The translations under genes were made by a program, and so were the position numbers. Positions 60,239 to 64,000 of a stretch of DNA of 64,000 nucleotides are shown here, in pieces (the stretch's first letter is position 1; each line of letters starts with the position of its first letter). The notes under the pieces were generated by a model. It was not told the DNA's origin and did not search any database. It saw only the letters and a list, made by a program, of their open reading frames with translations. The stretch spans positions 1 to 64,000 of the forward strand of contig ONLH01000002.1 in assembly GCA_900318645.1 (NCBI GenBank). Direction: 5' to 3'. The DNA comes from an uncultured Prevotellaceae bacterium (GTDB lineage Bacteria > Bacteroidota > Bacteroidia > Bacteroidales > Muribaculaceae).

Positions 60239-60838
60239 TTACTCCTCACTTTGGGCAGGATTTGTTTTCTGAGCGATGATTTTCTGCACTAGGGCGGCCT
60301 TCTCATACTCTTCCTTATCGACGTAGTGCTGCATGCGCCGCTCCAACTTGTCCAAAGGCAAATCCTCAAGCCGCACGGGCTTTTGCGGCTTGTAATTGCC
60401 GTCGCGTCGCCACTCATAGCTCGTGAGTTTCATTACCTCGGGGGTGGTATAGATTGGGGCTCCAGTACGCAGCGCGATAGCGATAGCATCGCTCGTGCGG
60501 GCATCAACCTCGGCAGACACCGTACCATTGCTCACATATAGCATCGCGGCAAACACGCCGTCCTTGAAACTGTAGATCTTTACCCGCTGCAACTCAATGC
60601 CATAGACATGAAACATCGTTACGAACAAGTCGTGGGTCAAGGGACGGGACGGCATCACTTGCTCCAAGTTGACGGCGATGGACTGAGCCTCGGCTGCACC
60701 CACCACGATAGGGATGCGGCGCGCCTCATCGGGCGTGCTGTCGGCATTCTCCAGCAGCAGCGCATAAGCCCCAGGCTGCACCTCACTGCGTGTAATGCCC
60801 AGCACCTTCAACTCTATCAATTCTTCGTTATTCTCCAT
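60239..60838 (-). CDS. Bifunctional nuclease family protein (DUF151) with UVR motif
   Basis: A 199-residue protein. Residues ~5-140 form the DUF151 bifunctional-nuclease domain (IELKVLGITRSEVQPGAYALLLENAD...IPIVVGAAEAQSIAVNLEQ, RPLTHDLFVTMFHVYGIEL, VDARTSDAIAIALRTGAPIYTTPEVM). Residues ~155-190 (DLPLDKLERRMQHYVDKEEYEKAALVQKIIAQK) are a UvrB/UvrC-type UVR motif, a known fusion in this family. Plant and archaeal relatives have nuclease activity; the bacterial role is unsettled. It lies 35 nt downstream of mnmA, suggesting co-transcription. Confidence 0.9.
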   Translation of the reverse strand: MENNEELIELKVLGITRSEVQPGAYALLLENADSTPDEARRIPIVVGAAEAQSIAVNLEQVMPSRPLTHDLFVTMFHVYGIELQRVKIYSFKDGVFAAMLYVSNGTVSAEVDARTSDAIAIALRTGAPIYTTPEVMKLTSYEWRRDGNYKPQKPVRLEDLPLDKLERRMQHYVDKEEYEKAALVQKIIAQKTNPAQSEE

Positions 60839-60873
60839 TAATATCTATCTCTTTACTTCTAACTCCTAACTCC

Positions 60874-61938
60874 TCACCCAGAAATGATTCCGCTGCCATA
60901 GCACAGGTGGCCCTGCGGGTCATACACGACAGCGAACTGGCCAGGAGCGATGCCTTGTACATCCTCCTCGCTCTCGATGACCCAGCGGCGACCGTCAATG
61001 TGGGTGAACTTGCCGCGCATGATGTGGGGCGTGTGGCGGTTCTTGAACATGATGTCCACCAGGCCCTCGATGCCCTCCCACGGGTTGCCCGAAATGAAGT
61101 GCATCTCGTCAAGGTTGAGCGTGCGTCCATACTGTTTAGCAGTGCCGTAGCCGTTGGAAACGTAGATGACGTTCTCATCGACGTTCTTACGCACGACATA
61201 CCATGGTCCGCCGCTCAGGCCCAAGCCTTTACGTTGCCCGATGGTGTGGAACCAGTAGCCGCGATGCTCGCCAAGCTTGCGGCCCGTCTCCAGCTCGATA
61301 ATGGGGCCTGGACGCTCACCCAAATGGCGGCGGATGAAGTCGTTATAATCGATTTGACCCAGGAAGCAGATGCCTTGACTATCACGACGATAGGCATTGG
61401 GCAGATGGACTTCTTCGGCGATGCGGCGGACCTCTTCCTTGGGAAGATTGCCGATGGGGAAGATAACATGCCGCAGTTGGTCGTAAGTAATCTGAGCCAG
61501 GAAGTCGGTCTGGTCCTTGACGAGATCGACTGCCGTGGCGAGGTATTTCACGCCATCAATGACCTCGGTGGTGGCATAGTGGCCCGTAGCAGTCAGGTCG
61601 AAGTCTTTGCCCCACCGTTCCTCAAAGAAGCCGAACTTGATCATCCTGTTGCACATCATGTCGGGGTTGGGCGTCAAGCCTGCCTTGACGGTACGCAGGG
61701 CATATTCCATCACATGGTCCCAATACTCCTCATGCAACGACACGACCTCAAGGGGCAGGCCGTAGCGATGCGCGATGAGGGTGCACATCTCGATGTCCTC
61801 CTCGGCACTGCAGTCGCCTTCGTCATTGTCCATGCCGATGCGGATGTAGAACAGGTGCAGGTCCTCGCCCTGCTCCTTGAGCCGGTGGACCACCACTGCG
61901 CTGTCAACGCCGCCCGATATCAATACTGCGATACTCAA
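60874..61938 (-). CDS. mnmA: tRNA-specific 2-thiouridylase MnmA
   Basis: Thiolates U34 of tRNA-Lys, -Glu and -Gln at the wobble position. The 354-residue protein has the PP-loop SGGVDSA (8-14) and the two catalytic cysteines: Cys96 (NPDMMCNRMIKFG) and Cys191 (DSQGICFLG). GHYATTE, DQTDFLAQ and the C-terminal GQFAVVYDPQGHLCYGSGII are also typical. The start MSIAVLISGGVDSA is unambiguous. The stop codon abuts a TAACTCC heptamer run (60853-60873). Confidence 0.95.
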   Translation of the reverse strand: MSIAVLISGGVDSAVVVHRLKEQGEDLHLFYIRIGMDNDEGDCSAEEDIEMCTLIAHRYGLPLEVVSLHEEYWDHVMEYALRTVKAGLTPNPDMMCNRMIKFGFFEERWGKDFDLTATGHYATTEVIDGVKYLATAVDLVKDQTDFLAQITYDQLRHVIFPIGNLPKEEVRRIAEEVHLPNAYRRDSQGICFLGQIDYNDFIRRHLGERPGPIIELETGRKLGEHRGYWFHTIGQRKGLGLSGGPWYVVRKNVDENVIYVSNGYGTAKQYGRTLNLDEMHFISGNPWEGIEGLVDIMFKNRHTPHIMRGKFTHIDGRRWVIESEEDVQGIAPGQFAVVYDPQGHLCYGSGIISG

Positions 61939-61956
61939 TTTCTAATCCTTTGAAAA

Positions 61957-62040
61957 TTAAACTCTAACGTCTAAAGGTCCAAACCAAACGTCTAAAATCT
62001 AAAAACTAAAGTCTAACGTCTAAAAACTCTAAAGCCTAAC
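61957..62040. repeat. Long degenerate heptamer repeat between DoxX and mnmA
   Basis: Nearly the whole 100-nt gap is built from TAAANNC/TAACNNC-type units (TAAACTC, TAACGTC, TAAAATC, TAAAAAC, TAAAGTC, TAACGTC, TAAAGCC), mostly in 7-nt phase with a few slips. It abuts the DoxX stop codon. Confidence 0.8.
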
Positions 62041-62525
62041 TACGCATTATCAATCACTTGCTCATCATCAGCATTCTCGGTAAAATGAGCTCCAATGATA
62101 TAGTCCAGCGAAATCTTGCCTGGACCAGCCAGCAACATATAGATGAAAATGCCGATGAACATCAAGGGATAACCTGGCTGAAAGTTGAAAAACTGATTTG
62201 TCGCCGTGTCGGGGGATGACATGATGAGATTCTCGGCGAAAAGCATCAGGCACAAGGGGAACAATACGGCAAGACGCGTCAGGAAACCCAACATAATGCA
62301 TACGGCACATAGCAGTTCTATCGCCACCAGCAACGTCATCGAGGCTTCGGGTGAGAGGCCAAAGAAACCGTGGAAGGTGGGTACGATAGCTTCAAAGTTC
62401 AACATCTGACGAATGCACAGCTGCAGGAACATGATTCCTGTGAACAAGCGCAAGAACAGACGCGACAAGTTGCTGTAGGTGTGACCCACGCTATAGAGAA
62501 ATAGGTTCTTGAAAAAACTTGTCAT
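62040..62525 (-). CDS. DoxX-family membrane protein
   Basis: A 161-residue inner-membrane protein with four hydrophobic helices. The first has LFLRLFTGIMFLQLCIRQMLNF, followed by LLVAIELLCAVCIMLGFLTRLAVLFPLCLMLFAENLIM and YPLMFIGIFIYMLLAGPGKISLDYII, the LAGPGxxSLD motif being typical of DoxX. Family members are linked to redox or thiosulfate-related functions, mostly uncharacterised. It is 50 nt downstream of the DUF5106 gene, probably in one unit. Confidence 0.85.
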   Translation of the reverse strand: MTSFFKNLFLYSVGHTYSNLSRLFLRLFTGIMFLQLCIRQMLNFEAIVPTFHGFFGLSPEASMTLLVAIELLCAVCIMLGFLTRLAVLFPLCLMLFAENLIMSSPDTATNQFFNFQPGYPLMFIGIFIYMLLAGPGKISLDYIIGAHFTENADDEQVIDNA

Positions 62526-62575
62526 AACTTTATCACATCTTTTTGTCTATCTATAACTATAGCTTTTTAACTCAA

Positions 62576-63472
62576 TCAATTAGGATTAACAGCTTGCATC
62601 AATCTTTCGACCGACAAGCTCTTATTGACGATGGTTCGCTGTGTGTCAAGGATATAGCAACACGGGAAAACACGCAGGTCAAGGTCACGGGACAAATTTT
62701 CACCGCAACCGAAGGTCCAGTTGTCGGCATAGCCAGCAACTGAACTTGCCCAGTCTGCACTGTATTTGTTCATGGATAGGCAAACCAGCTTGGCTTGTCC
62801 CTCATTGAGCAGGGCGTTTAAAGCCACATCGGTGCTCAATCGCAAGCGACCGATCATGCTGTCGGTACTATCATCAACAAATAACAGAATAAACGTCTCA
62901 GCCTCCAATTCACTCAAGCGATGCTTTAAACCATCAACGCCAAAATACTCAAAATCAAGCACAGAACCAACCTGGACAGCATTGATGCGGGTCAACTGTT
63001 CAGCATAGTGGTCACGCAAGGCACGCGGCAACTTCTTGTTACCGGCAAGGGGCTTGGCAAACGCTGCATACACCTCGTCACTCCAGTACTCTGCCTCGGT
63101 ACCATAGAGAGCCCGCTCGGCAATCTCACCCAACTTCTGCAGGTTGGACGTGTTGGACTGCGCTTTGTTGACAAGGTCACGAACGGCACCAAGAACTACA
63201 TTACGGTGGCCAAAACGGAAGAAGTCCACAAAGTCACGAAAGGTTGTTTCAAACGCCACATCGTCGCTGATGGGCTTGCTGATGTCAAAATTATCCCAAA
63301 AATGGCTGATGATGTAGTTACAACGGCTCTCAAGCGTGGAGCAAGTGTCTGGCGCCAGCGGATAGGCGAACAACGTGCCTGGTTGTTGGTCAGCAAGTTG
63401 TCCCTGAGCGTGACTGGACACACTCATTAGCGCCAATGTGGTGATTAATAATAAAATAGGTCTCATTTTCAA
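62576..63472 (-). CDS. Exported DUF5106 protein with thioredoxin-like C-terminus
   Basis: A 298-residue exported protein (signal peptide ending near SSHAQ; start at 63472 or at Met3, 63466). Residues ~45-150 match DUF5106 as I recall it (RCNYIISHFWDNFDISKPISD...FRDFVDFF). The C-terminal ~100 residues have the outline of a thioredoxin fold (EAETFILLFVDDSTDSM...KLVCLSMNK...VFPCCYILDTQRTIVNKSLSVERLM) but no CxxC redox motif, so it is unlikely to be an active oxidoreductase. Role is unknown; it may act with the adjacent DoxX protein in the envelope. Confidence 0.72.
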   Translation of the reverse strand: MKMRPILLLITTLALMSVSSHAQGQLADQQPGTLFAYPLAPDTCSTLESRCNYIISHFWDNFDISKPISDDVAFETTFRDFVDFFRFGHRNVVLGAVRDLVNKAQSNTSNLQKLGEIAERALYGTEAEYWSDEVYAAFAKPLAGNKKLPRALRDHYAEQLTRINAVQVGSVLDFEYFGVDGLKHRLSELEAETFILLFVDDSTDSMIGRLRLSTDVALNALLNEGQAKLVCLSMNKYSADWASSVAGYADNWTFGCGENLSRDLDLRVFPCCYILDTQRTIVNKSLSVERLMQAVNPN

Positions 63473-64000
63473 ATACCAGTGACCATTTTGGTCATCATTT
63501 AAACTGCTAAATTACTACAAAAGCGTCAAACCAAACAATGCCTCAATGCAAAAAACTATCAACAGCAACATTTTTTCACAATAGCCACACATTTGGTAGC
63601 TGTTCAACAAAATCACCTGACAAAAAACTCACGACTGTCCAGTAAAGCCCTCAGTCAGTCAATGAATATAACACTTGCATATATTAAGAAACAATAAGCC
63701 CACCACGAATAAGATCGCGGCAGGCTGCCTTTGGGATATATTTTTATTTTCATTTTGGAGGTATCGCTTCCAAGTTATCCAGTAATTACTTTCTTGAGGG
63801 TCTAGTCCTTTCAAGACGATGCAAAATTACCGCCAAACCAATCATCAGATTAGGAAAAAAGCCATAATCCGTTAGGACAATTTGTCTTTTTTTGACCTCA
63901 TTTTTTTGTTTTTTTGACTTTTTACAACAATTAATAAACTAAAAATCAATGATTTAAAAAATCCAAATTTGTTGTTTTTTTCTGTGGACATTACAGCAAC
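63473..64000. other. AT-rich non-coding region at the right edge
   Basis: No clear gene. A TGACCA-TTT-TGGTCA hairpin lies near 63481. A minus-strand TAATTTTG box (63822-63829) precedes a 32-codon frame (63655-63753, product starting MKIKIYPKGSLPR) that could be a small peptide or chance. The last ~130 nt are poly-T rich. Confidence 0.4.

Overview
The window reads as a chromosomal segment of a host-associated Bacteroidales bacterium, most likely of the Muribaculaceae/Prevotellaceae type. The evidence is Bacteroidetes-style promoters (a -33 TTTG/TTG and a -7 TAnnTTTG about 19-20 bp apart) in front of many genes, an Oar-like TonB-dependent receptor, BACON-domain and BspA-like secreted proteins, lipoproteins with typical lipoboxes, and C-terminal dockerin-like EF-hand pairs of the kind seen in gut Bacteroidales. 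No ribosomal RNA, CRISPR array, insertion sequence or integrase was recognised.

Layout. 1-4.5 kb: an isolated two-gene phage-derived unit (a complete large terminase and a 670-residue protein of unknown role), minus strand, bracketed by two near-identical ~100-bp direct repeats. 4.7-8.7 kb: two related secreted dockerin-tailed proteins and a DJ-1/PfpI protein. 8.8-11.7 kb: tRNA-Val, two small outer-membrane beta-barrel proteins and an ApbE flavin transferase that carries an in-frame 75-bp perfect palindrome. 11.8-21.8 kb: a glycerol-3-phosphate regulon, with a divergent DeoR/GlpR-type repressor and then glpA-glpB-glpC-glpT-glycerophosphodiesterase-porin, i.e. outer-membrane entry, periplasmic hydrolysis, inner-membrane uptake and anaerobic oxidation in one block. 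21.9-26.4 kb: two secreted proteins and an AGCS sodium/amino-acid symporter. 26.5 kb: SRP RNA. 26.8-39.3 kb: a secreted nucleotide phosphodiesterase, a TonB receptor/BACON-OB lipoprotein pair, a leucine-rich-repeat dockerin protein, and a beta-helix protein paired with a 1159-residue repeat protein. 39.7-41.4 kb: ruvC and a divergent acyltransferase. 41.5-44.8 kb: a large multidomain secreted alpha-amylase. 45-51 kb: a remnant of a BspA-like gene, a HAD phosphatase with a YidE/YbjL-type transporter, an unknown exported protein, a 47-residue lipoprotein and a BspA-like LRR protein containing three 411-bp tandem repeats. 51-53 kb: a cleaved-adhesin-domain protein. 53-63.5 kb: a minus-strand run of mostly housekeeping genes (TamA-like lipoprotein, TPR protein, kdsA, rsmE, nucleoside transporter, bifunctional nuclease, mnmA, DoxX, DUF5106 protein).

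Themes worth pursuing. (1) The orphan terminase cassette between direct repeats. (2) Six secreted proteins ending in dockerin-like calcium motifs although no cohesin is visible, and two others sharing a different C-terminal sorting-like tail. (3) Several families of short repeats: the hairpin element flanking the terminase unit (with diverged copies elsewhere), phased heptamers of the form TAANNNN between genes and sometimes running into stop codons, and the palindrome inside apbE. All functional calls come from reading the sequence and recalled family knowledge; no database search was run.
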